Below, piece by piece: positions 24,701 through 32,617 of a stretch of DNA of 39,965 nt. The notes below the pieces were generated by a model that saw only the letters and a list, made by a program, of their open reading frames with translations, did no database searches and was not told where the DNA came from. The stretch's first letter is position 1, and the number at the start of each line of letters is the position of its first letter. The DNA is from Bacteroidales bacterium UBA6397 (GTDB lineage: Bacteria > Bacteroidota > Bacteroidia > Bacteroidales > UBA932). The position numbers and the translations under genes were made by a program. The stretch lies in assembly GCA_002439875.1 (NCBI GenBank), contig DJQB01000025.1:77070-117034 (forward strand). Direction: 5' to 3'.

Positions 24701-24842
24701 CAACGTAAAGGAAGCCGATAGGAAGTTTTGCTCTTTCCTCAGGAGTAAACTCCTGGAAAAGCCTCTTTTTGAAGGCCTTCAGTACTTTTCCTCCCGTACC
24801 GCCAAGGCCTACCAGAATGTGGTTTTGCTGTGGAATATTCAT
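21705..24842 (-). CDS. Tubulin-like GTPase, long paralogue (1045 aa)
   Basis: This is the first gene of the compact block and the larger of two tubulin/FtsZ-superfamily proteins (probably Pfam Tubulin_2). GLGGTGGK (12-19), LYVDTTDE (45-52) and the tubulin signature GGLAGGTGSGS (161-171) are the same as in the 906-residue paralogue at 12814-15534. Residues about 1-285 are nearly identical between the two; residues about 290-330 and the coiled-coil region about 520-680 have diverged; a block near residue 740 is again almost identical. The protein ends with a 139-residue extension absent from the paralogue, containing a hydrophobic YMSWVILAYVMGIIKYG segment and charged helices. No signal peptide is present. 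The start is supported by the shared N-terminal PQQNHILVGLGG. A 118-bp AT-rich gap separates it from the LRR lipoprotein gene. Confidence 0.82.
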   Translation of the reverse strand: MNIPQQNHILVGLGGTGGKVLKAFKKRLFQEFTPEERAKLPIGFLYVDTTDEMMHSGDKSWYVRGENAQFNENEFLFIKGISLDEIFASPSSYPGLKGVVGDPEVMQKSIGTLGVAAGQMRRAGRILFGANVSMYLASLGNVYEKVSKISKASSTCIYIFGGLAGGTGSGSIVDVVAQTRMFPSFKEEYQSKGDKATGTNIVAYVMIPEINPPAGWAMGPRYHANGYAALKELNALLCKAWKPYDVTGMSPSGRLEFDGVRRITDGLMVYTNENEKGMRLDSHHELPQVVADFAYNKVFLEFNEFTTADLIRAANFENIDEPNEMYEKAKPGKFIPYRTKAVGSFGIKRVVVPEEEIKEYFTYSLGRQSLLQLRYNNWNDDLGFRNAPANVDWADYVKGQDKKLGNPLENWRFSDKHLMLDIPILPSDEGKWGTFQSYWVKVVPKWLEDAQGTSQPIAKLNELCAKGLQTGFRGVGVSDFFSGKKEVREKHAEEIVQRMEADLFDKWANGTFALYNLLELSDTIISETQEKVKQFEDRSVKLRQLLDKLEQERQAKAKEYNDAGLITRGLKGKQMLAGYAEIMQKICQRRTEVEACGFAVDLLKVLLGKENTLRSRLEEFVGTVSDAIESSDKHVGALCKDKVDVDNLEGTVIRYYDQPKVKSFTETMIHSRKNQENISTAVRQEILKLIGTEKTFVRANAVIDQDALNNIFEKTVREKVISIHDNTLIEDREKLINRNILEQLSENYSSAEDLQQFAKKVVSESGVLARFNPSEVGKSVKNNTITNVGVNVMRRIVLVNIPKVEGKEKVQKFAENLKTALENATDASVRVKVDMSGERKNEITVLSVASYFPIRCLQNLTFYKEKFDYLTTVTPTVSESEVRKSKILLFGEGVGGEGLPDLFVTKEKQKSQLRKEYMSWVILAYVMGIIKYGDVMDGTGRKMFGTMEADEDTGFETLKPLSPKFSEIGFSDQFTEDFCEDIKAQVESKMKKEYLNVENRVNELRPKVQELLNGTLLPETGNNQGTQEFQDFLAAAKEAIQTLKN

Positions 24843-24960
24843 ATTATAACTATTATAAATTGTCTAAAATTTATTTTATACTCTCTCCCTACTTTTGGGA
24901 TGTCGCTGTTGATCTTATACTGTTCGTCCAATCATAACAGAAAACGAAACTCTCCTCCAC
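24843..24960 (-). promoter_or_regulatory. AT-rich spacer before the long tubulin-like gene
   Basis: This 118-bp AT-rich gap is the largest gap inside the minus-strand run and is the likeliest place for an internal promoter. The minus strand contains TAAATTTTAG and TATAAG-like stretches but no exact TAnnTTTG element, so a promoter is only suspected. Confidence 0.25.
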
Positions 24961-27918
24961 CTATGTCACGTCAGGAATGAACGTACGGGAAGAACCACCA
25001 TATTTGTTCCATGCTGTTTTGTACGCATCAATGGATTCGGCCGGGACGTAAAAGGTGCAATGACTCGGCAAAGGGTCTTTGGACGTTCCTACAATCCACC
25101 CACCCATAGAACTATCAATCACTGGATCAGTCCACATCAATTGAGGCGGAGTTGTCGCTTTGGAATAAATCGTACTGATGCCAGATTCACTCCATAGCGA
25201 CTTAGCGCCAATCACCTCTAAAGTAGCCGGCAAGGACAGGGTCTTGATTGAATTGCTGAATCCGAACAAAAGGGAGCCTATCTTCTTGAGAGTCGCTCCT
25301 TTGACGGTTGCAGGGAAAGTATAGGACTCAACCTCATTGGCCGTGGCGAACAGCATGACTTCCCCGTCCCGTGACATCAAGAACATATTGTCGTCACTTG
25401 ACAGATAAGCCAGAGATGATGAGGAGATCTTCTTGATCGACGGGTTTCCCATGAACGATGTCAGATGCAAGGACTCAAGGCCACTGCCAAGATGAATCTC
25501 CTCCAATTTCTTGCACTGATAAAAAGCCTGCTTGTCGATAGCTCCGACTGCATCTGGAATGGTGACCTTGGTCAAGCCGGAGCCGAAGAATGCGGACTGT
25601 CCTATCCTTTCCACGGCATCAGGTATCACTATTTCCGACAAGGATGTGCAGCCATAGAATGTGCCTGACCCAATCTCCGTCAATGCCAGGGGAAGTTCGA
25701 CCTTGGTCAAAGACGTGCAATCGCAAAATGTACCATATATAGAATTCTCATTATTCTCGAATTTTGTCAAAGTCGAGTTTACTTGAAAAGAGACTGTTGT
25801 GAGCAGTTTACAATCCCTAAACACCCCCTGCTCTATACAAGAGACACTTGACGGTATCGTGACTGTCGATAGATTAGTATGATCAAAAGTACTTTCCAAA
25901 AGGCGTGTAATTCTACATCCTTCCTCGAAACGAAGTTCTTCAAGAGGAGTTCTACTAAACGCTCCGCTGCCAATATATCTAACGGAATTAGGGATAACTA
26001 TCGACTTGATTCCGGAACTTGTGAAAGCGTCATCTCCTATGTATGTAAGCGACGACGGAAAAACAAAGGATTCCAATGCGGTACACCCTCGGAATGCATC
26101 ACTTTCAATAGAAGTATAGTTGTCCGGCAACACGACAGTATACAAAGACTGGCATCCAGAGAATATACCTTCAGGAATTGATGTCAGAGTTTTGGGCAAA
26201 GACGCATAAGTCAACTGTCCGCAACTACCAAACACCCCTGTTCCTACCTCGCACCCATCCGGAAGACTGACAGACTCTAACCCCGTGCCACTAAACGCTC
26301 CGTTTCCCACTTTTTCGAGGCCATCAAGATTAGAGATATTTTTTAATGAATGACATCCAGAAAAGGCAGTTTTACCTATGACTTTAAGAGTAGAGGGGAA
26401 TGAAACAGATTCTAAATGTATCCCACTATATTTTTCATCATAACTATAAAACACTTTATCTCGAATGCTAGTAACCCCTTCTGGGATAGAATATTCTTTA
26501 ACCCCAAAAGGAGCAAAAGCAAGCAACTGTCCGGATTTCGCGATAAGACAGCGGCCATCTTTCGATGCTCTTGGACCTATAAACTCTGTCAAATTCGGGC
26601 AACAACTTATCCAAATCGAAACATCTTCTCCTTTTATAGTTAAGGAATTAAGGATGGGTAAATCATCAAGTACAATACGTTTGACACTTTTAGGGAAGAT
26701 GGCTTTTTTAAGACGGCACTCCGGATCGTATTTCACAAACCATCCTAATTTTGAATTAATTCCCTGCACTTCGTTAAGGTTACCTTCATAGTATATCCTG
26801 ACAAGCAATTCGCCTGCCCTATCAAACTGATAAGAACCAACCAAACGATACCCATTGACCATCACCTCTTTTCCATCATATATAGCTTTAGTGATCTTAA
26901 CAGGTTTCATACTACCATATTCATCTCTGTACCATAAAGGAGAGCAGTTTTCGACCTCATAGTCGTCCCACAAAAGTGTACTTTCTGATGTCGTGACCAC
27001 ATCATAAATCAAGTCAACATATTGATCCTCTTCAGGCTCTTCGTCTTCGACCTCCGGCATATTCAAGATCGATGACCTTACGATGGCAAGTTTCTTATCT
27101 GCCTTCCGTACAACTGTCTCACCGGTAGACAACACGAACTTTACAGTGACTCCCTTTGAGAAAGTAACCGGAGGAAGCGGAATGTAGAACGGCACGGCTG
27201 TGGTCTTGTTCAGTTCTATCCCCTCGCCACAGTCAAGCGTCATTGTCTCCTTGGCGTCGGATGAGAACTGAATAGAAGGCATTCCTTTGGCGGAACAAGT
27301 CACGGTAGCGTCGCCGGAAAGTTTTTCGCCGGCGTTTCCTTTCACCTCGATTGACTTTACACGCACGTTATCCATCCGCATGGGGATTTTCAGCACGCCG
27401 AAGACATTCCTGAATGAAAGTTTTGTGTCCGAAGCCGATTCCGTCACCGCGATCATAGGCATGGAGCCGCCACCGAATGAATTCTGTGAATATTTCTGTC
27501 TGTCGGGGATTGTGGTCCTAAGCGTATACGAATATCCGTCCTTAGCGCAGGAAATGACATCAGCGAATGGATAATATGCCACATTGGCCGCGATTGGTTT
27601 CCCTTTCGGAGGGGTTGACGCACCAGAGACAAGAGTGGTGGTCGTGCCCCCTCCGCATCCTTCCTTCACTGAATATTCCACCGCCTCGTCATTGCCGGCG
27701 AAGACAGCCACCGCATCACCCTCAAGCCATACCACACGAAGTCCATCCAGAGCCGTCCTCGTGTCATCATCACCTGTCGCCGCCGTAAATTCCGGCAGGG
27801 CGTCAGGCTGGACGCCGGGATCAGGCTCGCCGGTCTCCGCCTTATCGCAACCAAAAGCCAATAAGCCTATGATCAATAAGGCTAATGTTTTATGGTCAGA
27901 TCTCATGGCGCGGCTCAT
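24961..27918 (-). CDS. Fimbrillin-like plus BspA-type LRR lipoprotein (985 aa)
   Basis: I start this gene at the ATG at 27918, preceded by GGAG and overlapping the previous stop by one base (TAATG); an upstream in-frame start at 27930 and an internal ATG at 27906 are alternatives. The signal peptide ends LLAFGC, with Cys24 as the lipidated residue. Residues about 40-330 form a fimbrillin-like domain that closely matches the preceding 325-residue protein (both contain VKEGCGG, GSMPM and SFKN/SFRN phrases). About 15 BspA/LRR_5-type leucine-rich repeats follow (about 450-950) with phrases such as VTIPDAVGAI and LPDGCEVGTG. A Pro/Asp-rich C-terminus ends in RTFIPDVT. This looks like a long surface-exposed adhesin. 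The repeat part is more AT-rich than its neighbours. Confidence 0.85.
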   Translation of the reverse strand: MSRAMRSDHKTLALLIIGLLAFGCDKAETGEPDPGVQPDALPEFTAATGDDDTRTALDGLRVVWLEGDAVAVFAGNDEAVEYSVKEGCGGGTTTTLVSGASTPPKGKPIAANVAYYPFADVISCAKDGYSYTLRTTIPDRQKYSQNSFGGGSMPMIAVTESASDTKLSFRNVFGVLKIPMRMDNVRVKSIEVKGNAGEKLSGDATVTCSAKGMPSIQFSSDAKETMTLDCGEGIELNKTTAVPFYIPLPPVTFSKGVTVKFVLSTGETVVRKADKKLAIVRSSILNMPEVEDEEPEEDQYVDLIYDVVTTSESTLLWDDYEVENCSPLWYRDEYGSMKPVKITKAIYDGKEVMVNGYRLVGSYQFDRAGELLVRIYYEGNLNEVQGINSKLGWFVKYDPECRLKKAIFPKSVKRIVLDDLPILNSLTIKGEDVSIWISCCPNLTEFIGPRASKDGRCLIAKSGQLLAFAPFGVKEYSIPEGVTSIRDKVFYSYDEKYSGIHLESVSFPSTLKVIGKTAFSGCHSLKNISNLDGLEKVGNGAFSGTGLESVSLPDGCEVGTGVFGSCGQLTYASLPKTLTSIPEGIFSGCQSLYTVVLPDNYTSIESDAFRGCTALESFVFPSSLTYIGDDAFTSSGIKSIVIPNSVRYIGSGAFSRTPLEELRFEEGCRITRLLESTFDHTNLSTVTIPSSVSCIEQGVFRDCKLLTTVSFQVNSTLTKFENNENSIYGTFCDCTSLTKVELPLALTEIGSGTFYGCTSLSEIVIPDAVERIGQSAFFGSGLTKVTIPDAVGAIDKQAFYQCKKLEEIHLGSGLESLHLTSFMGNPSIKKISSSSLAYLSSDDNMFLMSRDGEVMLFATANEVESYTFPATVKGATLKKIGSLLFGFSNSIKTLSLPATLEVIGAKSLWSESGISTIYSKATTPPQLMWTDPVIDSSMGGWIVGTSKDPLPSHCTFYVPAESIDAYKTAWNKYGGSSRTFIPDVT

Positions 27919-28895
27919 TAATAGCTCCACGAATATGGGTAGTCGCCCTCTTCTTTCAGTCCTTCCGTACCGTTGCCATCGTTGAAACCAGGCGCGCTTG
28001 TCACATCAGGCATGGAAAGGATGGTGGAACGCTTGATCGTGAGTTCTTCGGTGATTTTCCGTACAATGTCATTACCGGTTGTGGCGAACTTGACAGTTAT
28101 GCCCTTAGTGAAGGTGCACGGCGGGACAGGAATATAAAACTCCATGCCTTCGGTGGAATTGACATCAATGCCTTTCCCGCAATCAAGGGTCAATTTATTC
28201 TTATTTTCCATTACCTCCACAGACGGTTCCTCGCCGTATGAGCAATACACGAATGTTCCACCGGCTATTCTTTCATTGTTATTGCCGCTCACCTCGATCG
28301 ACTTGACCGTCACGTTGTCCATCTTCATCCTGAATTTCAGAACCCCACAGATGTTCTTGAACGAAAGTTTGGTGTCGTCCTTGGAGCTTGAGACAGCGAC
28401 CATCGGCATAGAGCCATAGCCGAAAGTTCCCGGGGAGTAGGTCTGCTTGTCAGGAATATTGATTGACACGCAAAACCTGTCATTATCTCTGGAACACCAC
28501 TGAACGTTGTCATACGGATACACCGCGATGTTCGCCTCCTTTCCACCCAACGGTCTTCCGCTCTCATGTTTGGAATCAACAGGCACAAGAGTGGTCGTGA
28601 CATTGCCTCCGCAGCCTTCCTTCACCTTATATTGCACCGCCTTGTCAGAGTTCAAAAAAATCGCGACCTTGTCTCCTTCTGACCAGATCACATTGTGGTC
28701 TTTGAGAGTAGTTTTGGTTGTGTTGTCGTTGATCGTGGCCGTGAATTCAGGCATCACCTGAGTTTGCGGCTCCGGTTCTGGTTCCGGCTCGGTTGTTTTG
28801 TTAAACTTGTCGCAACCAATCGCCAAAAGACAGGCGACTGCCGACATTGAAGCCAATTGGAACATTCCTTTGATGAATAGTTTACCACTGTTCAT
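27918..28895 (-). CDS. Fimbrillin-like lipoprotein (short)
   Basis: The start is uncertain: I use the ATG at 28895 (325 residues), which begins a lipoprotein signal ending LLAIGC with Cys28; an ATG at 28928 and a GTG at 28949 would add residues. A short Glu/Pro-rich spacer follows the Cys (TEPEPEPEP). The remaining residues form a fimbrillin-family (Mfa/FimA-like) beta domain. It is clearly paralogous to the N-terminal domain of the next gene, with the same VKEGCGG, GSMPMVAV, DTKLSFKN and FYIPVPP phrases. It is followed, with a one-base overlap, by the LRR-bearing paralogue. It lacks LRRs, so the pair looks like a short and a long version of one surface protein. Confidence 0.8.
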   Translation of the reverse strand: MNSGKLFIKGMFQLASMSAVACLLAIGCDKFNKTTEPEPEPEPQTQVMPEFTATINDNTTKTTLKDHNVIWSEGDKVAIFLNSDKAVQYKVKEGCGGNVTTTLVPVDSKHESGRPLGGKEANIAVYPYDNVQWCSRDNDRFCVSINIPDKQTYSPGTFGYGSMPMVAVSSSKDDTKLSFKNICGVLKFRMKMDNVTVKSIEVSGNNNERIAGGTFVYCSYGEEPSVEVMENKNKLTLDCGKGIDVNSTEGMEFYIPVPPCTFTKGITVKFATTGNDIVRKITEELTIKRSTILSMPDVTSAPGFNDGNGTEGLKEEGDYPYSWSY

Positions 28896-29198
28896 GTCTG
28901 TTGTTCTTCCTTGAATGTTTGATTTCATAATAAAAGCATTAAGCTTCACCGAGGCGCCAAATCGGGGGTTATAAAAACAAAGAAAGTGTGGAGCCGATTT
29001 CGTTCATCTCAAAAGAGGTTCTGACAAAACCTAAAAGCAAATAAACTGAAACAATCCCCACACCTGTATCGTTGAGTGTGGAGAACACGCAAACGAATAC
29101 AGATGAAAGGTGCCGTCGTTTATCCTTGCTTTTTAATGAAACTGTCAGATTTCTTTTGAAGGATAGTGCGAAAACACTTTCATCAATATGTATGTTTC

Positions 29199-29213
29199 AG
29201 GCACAATGTGCCT
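29199..29213. repeat. 15-bp dyad, possible operator
   Basis: AGGCACA and TGTGCCT form a perfect 7-bp inverted repeat around a single A. It lies in the gene-free region upstream of the fimbrillin-like gene. Neither strand has a long U-run after it, so an operator or RNA hairpin is more likely than a terminator. Confidence 0.4.
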
Positions 29214-29465
29214 AAAACGATGCTAAGGTAAGAATATTTTCGGAAATAACAGCACCTTGAAGGATTGTTTCTTTTAAAATTAAGAAATTGTGTGATGAAC
29301 AATTGCGTAATAATTAGATGGTTCCGGATCTCTGCCCTCCCGAAATGACCTGCAAGACAACAGAAGTAGTTGAATATCAGCAGGTGAATATTCACCTCTT
29401 GACATTCAACTTATTGGAAAATTTTATCGGGAATCGTGTGGGATAGTTGTCAAAGGGAAACTGTG

Positions 29466-29485
29466 ACTTCGACAGGCTCAGCGGC
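29466..29485 (+). repeat. Dispersed 20-bp intergenic repeat, copy 2
   Basis: ACTTCGACAGGCTCAGCGGC lies about 32 bp beyond the stop of the SEC-C protein gene. It matches the copies at 1000-1020 and 32618-32638. Confidence 0.6.
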
Positions 29486-29516
29486 AGGATCCGACGGAAT
29501 CAGCAGCCGGGAACTG

Positions 29517-30680
29517 TCAGCTGAGATTCTTGCCGTGGCAGTTGCGATAGGACAGTCGGCTGCCACAGGGGCACGGGGCGTCCGGAGGGGTCGGAGGGAC
29601 GAAAAGACCGAGGAGCGGGTTCTTCTTGACCATGGTACGGATCGGATCGTCCTCTGTCTGCAGGACTACCTTCAGGCAGTTCTTCTCATTGGAGGAGAAT
29701 CCTTTAAGAAGCCATTTAGGGAGGGTGTTGGCGTAGGCGGCCACGATTTCCATACATTCGTCGTAGTCTTCGAACGACTCGATGTCCTCCTGCTTGCGGG
29801 ACACGCTTGCGAATATGGCTTCAGTGGTGTCATCCTTTCCTATCATCTGAGCGTTCATCCAGATGTCGTGTTCCTCACGGATCAAATCCTCTCCGGCATA
29901 CCCCAGGTTGCCAAGCATCTCGACAAGCCTACGGCCTTCTTTGGAATCCAGCCCGAAAACAAAGTAAGGGGAACCGGCACCAGCCTTCAAGGCGTCTTCC
30001 GGAGTGAACTGACGCAGGGACGCTATCTCTGAATATTCCTTTCTGCGCTTAAGGATGTCATCGGGATCGAATATGTTCGGAGAGCACATGTACCGCTCAC
30101 CATCGGAATCCACCCTACACAACTTCATCACCGGGCTCTCGTACACCATATTCGTAAAATACTCGATGCTGTGCCTACCAGAGAATCCCCAGTAGTCAAG
30201 CATCTTGTCGAAGAATTCGTCGACAGTCATGACGCCGTATAGACAGAGATAGCCCAAAGCTGCCTGATCCGTCTCGAAAACGCCGCTTTCCTCACCTTCT
30301 CTCAACACGTTGTCGATGTGCGGGGCTACTATGTCATAGAGATCCTTCGGGATCCAAACCTCCCTGAAATTCTCATCCGAAGTGTCGGAGCCAAGAAGTT
30401 TTATGGTCTCCAGGACAGAAGGAAAATCCGGGTAGTCCAGATAAAGTGGAACTCCGGGGCCCGCCTCGATCAAACGCTTAAGAAGCCTCAGATCCCTCTC
30501 AAGCATTCTTCCGAGCCACTTGGCAGGCCTTTCAATGATGTAGGCGCCAAGCCGGTTCACGAATTCAGCCTTGCGTACTTTTTTCGGGACATCTGCGCCG
30601 AAGTACTGGCGGATGTCTTCCAACTCGACTCTTGGGAAACTCTCGAGAGTCTTGAATATGACGCTTCGCTTCTGTTTCAT
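29517..30680 (-). CDS. Protein with C-terminal SEC-C zinc motif
   Basis: This 387-residue cytosolic protein ends with a SEC-C motif, CPCGSRLSYRNCHGK, the Cys/His zinc-binding module found at the end of SecA and of many otherwise unrelated proteins, where it helps bind partners or ribosomes. The preceding 355 residues are mostly helical and not recognised. A helical N-terminal section contains KKVRKAEFVNRLGAYI, and the middle has many acidic residues. It starts 41 bp downstream of tRNA-Ala on the same strand, so it may be read through from the tRNA promoter. A dispersed repeat lies just after its end. Confidence 0.75.
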   Translation of the reverse strand: MKQKRSVIFKTLESFPRVELEDIRQYFGADVPKKVRKAEFVNRLGAYIIERPAKWLGRMLERDLRLLKRLIEAGPGVPLYLDYPDFPSVLETIKLLGSDTSDENFREVWIPKDLYDIVAPHIDNVLREGEESGVFETDQAALGYLCLYGVMTVDEFFDKMLDYWGFSGRHSIEYFTNMVYESPVMKLCRVDSDGERYMCSPNIFDPDDILKRRKEYSEIASLRQFTPEDALKAGAGSPYFVFGLDSKEGRRLVEMLGNLGYAGEDLIREEHDIWMNAQMIGKDDTTEAIFASVSRKQEDIESFEDYDECMEIVAAYANTLPKWLLKGFSSNEKNCLKVVLQTEDDPIRTMVKKNPLLGLFVPPTPPDAPCPCGSRLSYRNCHGKNLS

Positions 30681-30721
30681 GACATGAAAGAAGGGATTGT
30701 AATACTCTGTTCAACGGGAAG

Positions 30722-30794
30722 TGGAGCATAGGAGAATCGAACTCCTGACCTTTTGAATGCCATTCAAACGCTCTACCAACTGAGCTAATACCCC
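30722..30794 (-). tRNA. tRNA-Ala (GGC)
   Basis: The minus strand folds into a normal 73-nt cloverleaf. The seven-pair acceptor stem is GGGGTAT with ATGCTCC and includes the G3:U70 pair that marks tRNA-Ala. The D arm has AGCTCAGTTGGTAGAGC, the anticodon loop is ATGGCAT (anticodon GGC) on a five-pair stem TTTGA/TCAAA, and the T loop contains TTCGATT. The discriminator is A73. The CCA end is not encoded, because CTT follows. A promoter match is directly upstream. Confidence 0.95.
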
Positions 30795-30804
30795 ATTGGG
30801 ACTG

Positions 30805-30835
30805 CAAAGATAGACAAAATCTTTCAATTCGCAAA
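30805..30835 (-). promoter_or_regulatory. Promoter of tRNA-Ala
   Basis: On the minus strand TTTG (30832-30835) is followed after 19 bp by TATCTTTG (30805-30812), a full consensus match. The tRNA begins 10 bp downstream of the -7 element. Confidence 0.85.
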
Positions 30836-30960
30836 TTTTTCTCGCATTTATGAAAGTTTTTTAAAGGTAGACATATCTCTGCAGATTCGGTAAGGGGAAA
30901 TGCAATTTCTTGGAGAATCACGTGTTCCACACCTAACGCAATTTTCCGCGCAAGATTTGC

Positions 30961-30968
30961 TACCTTTG
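30961..30968 (+). promoter_or_regulatory. -7 element of the sulfatase gene
   Basis: TACCTTTG matches TAnnTTTG and would leave a leader of about 60 nt before the ATG at 31033. A -33 element at the expected place is not evident. Confidence 0.5.
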
Positions 30969-31032
30969 TCAACCCGTTGACGATGGGCAGTGGCAGAGTT
31001 CCTCTGATGACAAATTAATTTCTTGAATATAG

Positions 31033-32610
31033 ATGGACAACGGAAAGAAACTTATGATGATGGCGGCGGCCGCGATGTCAGTCTGCGGATGCGCCAAGGA
31101 TGAAGCAAGGAAGCCGAACGTGGTGTTCCTGTTGTTTGATGACCTCGGCTATGGGGATCTCGGATGCTACGGGCAGGAAAAGATCGAGACACCGAACATA
31201 GACGCTCTGGCGTCGCAGGGGCTGCTCTTCACGGACATGTACACTGCGGCTCCGCTGTCGTCTCCGTCGAGGTGCTGTCTACTTACTGGCAAGCACATGG
31301 GACACAGCCAGATACGCAACAACGAGGAACATTATGTGCCTACCGGCAGCCTCGGATGGAACGGTGTGTTTCTTAACCCTGAGGAACAAGGACAGTTCCC
31401 GCTGGAGGAAGGTACCAAGACCATAGCCACGATGATGCAGTCAGCCGGCTACAAGACAGCCATGGTCGGGAAATGGGGACTCGGATTCCCGAAAAGCGCA
31501 TCGCTCCCTAACACGATGGGCTTCGACTATTTCTACGGATTCAACTGCCAGGCACTCGCCCACTCCTACTACCCGGTCAAACTATGGGAGAACGGTGTGG
31601 AGGTAGAGACAGGCAACAACCTCGTGGTCCAGGGATGCAAGTTCCCGGAGAATCTGGACAAATATGATGTGAACAACTATGCCCGATACGGGGGAGAGCA
31701 CTACAGCTGCGACCTGATGTACGACAAGATGGTCAAGTTCGTGGAGGACAACGCTTCCTCTCCGTTCTTCGTGATGTGGACCACCACCGTGCCGCACAGC
31801 GCCGTTCAGGCTCCGCTGGACGAGGTCATGCACTATGTGGGCAAGCTCGGGGACGAGGAGCCTTGCACGGATCCGGGTATGTACCTGCCGAACAGATACC
31901 CGCACGCCACCTACGCCGCGATGGTTACCCACATAGACAAGCAGGTGGGAGACCTGGTGCGGAAACTGAAAGATTTGGGAATATGGGAGAACACCATATT
32001 CATTGTCACTTCCGACAACGGTCCCGCCAGCAACGGCAACTCTCCGATGGAATATTTCCAAAGCGGCGGTCCGTTCAAATGCGGAAAAGGCTGGGGCAAG
32101 TCTTCGCTGCACGAGGGTGGCATCAGGATGCCGTTTGTCCTGCGCTGGGGTGAAGGAAAGCGATGTGAGAAGATCGGACATATCTCCAGTTTCGCTGACA
32201 TCATGCCTACGCTCGCCGAGATCGCCGGAGTCGAGGCACCGGAGAACGACGGGATCTCTTTCGCTTCCACGGTTCTTTCAAAAACCGCCGGCGGAAAGAG
32301 GTACAGCCACGCAAGCGGCATAAAGGCCGGAGAGCAGAAGGATCATGAATATCTTTACTGGGAGTTTCCGGGGTCTAAAGGATGGTTGGCTGTGCGCATA
32401 GGCGACTGGAAAGGCATCGTTCGTAAGGTCCTCAAGGGAAACACAGAGATGGAGCTTTACAATCTGAAGGAGGACCCGCATGAGTCGAAGGATGTCGCTT
32501 CGGAGCATCCAGAGATCGTGAAAGCGATGTGGAAGGCTGTCAAGGAAAGCCACCGGGAGGCCAATCCGGACGTGCCGAAATTCAGCATGGAGATCAACTA
32601 TCCGGAATAG
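31033..32610 (+). CDS. Ser-type sulfatase lipoprotein (family S1)
   Basis: This 525-residue protein is a type I sulfatase. The lipoprotein signal ends SVCGC with Cys20. The maturation motif is S76-S-P-S-R-C-C-L-L-T-G, so the residue converted to formylglycine is Ser, as usual in Bacteroidota. Metal ligands are visible in LLFDDLGYGD (Asp36, Asp37) and TSDNGP (about residue 333). Ser-type enzymes are matured by the radical-SAM enzyme anSME, which is not encoded in this window; the FGE-like proteins elsewhere in the window do not serve Ser sulfatases. The substrate is likely a sulfated glycan, but the subfamily cannot be read by eye. The gene has its own -7 element and a strong terminator follows. 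Confidence 0.93.
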   Translation: MDNGKKLMMMAAAAMSVCGCAKDEARKPNVVFLLFDDLGYGDLGCYGQEKIETPNIDALASQGLLFTDMYTAAPLSSPSRCCLLTGKHMGHSQIRNNEEHYVPTGSLGWNGVFLNPEEQGQFPLEEGTKTIATMMQSAGYKTAMVGKWGLGFPKSASLPNTMGFDYFYGFNCQALAHSYYPVKLWENGVEVETGNNLVVQGCKFPENLDKYDVNNYARYGGEHYSCDLMYDKMVKFVEDNASSPFFVMWTTTVPHSAVQAPLDEVMHYVGKLGDEEPCTDPGMYLPNRYPHATYAAMVTHIDKQVGDLVRKLKDLGIWENTIFIVTSDNGPASNGNSPMEYFQSGGPFKCGKGWGKSSLHEGGIRMPFVLRWGEGKRCEKIGHISSFADIMPTLAEIAGVEAPENDGISFASTVLSKTAGGKRYSHASGIKAGEQKDHEYLYWEFPGSKGWLAVRIGDWKGIVRKVLKGNTEMELYNLKEDPHESKDVASEHPEIVKAMWKAVKESHREANPDVPKFSMEINYPE

Positions 32611-32617
32611 GAAAGCC

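Larger units (their letters stand above)
28950..29516. other. 567-bp gene-free region upstream of the fimbrillin-like gene
   Basis: I see no credible gene here; a 70-codon minus-strand frame (29183-29395) has no homology or start signal. The region holds one copy of the dispersed repeat (29466-29485), a CCACAC/GTGTGG hairpin (29058-29063 with 29076-29081), a second GTGTGGAG at 28986-28993, and a 15-bp dyad AGGCACA-A-TGTGCCT (29199-29213). A weak -7-like TACCTTAG on the minus strand (29223-29230) is the best promoter candidate for the downstream run. It is likely to contain the regulatory region of the surface-protein and tubulin-like operon. Confidence 0.4.

Noticed and set aside
29183..29395. 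70-codon minus-strand frame in the gene-free region
   Set aside because: Composition is atypical, with many Cys, Leu and Tyr and no signal peptide pattern or start signal. It is likely chance in AT-rich DNA.
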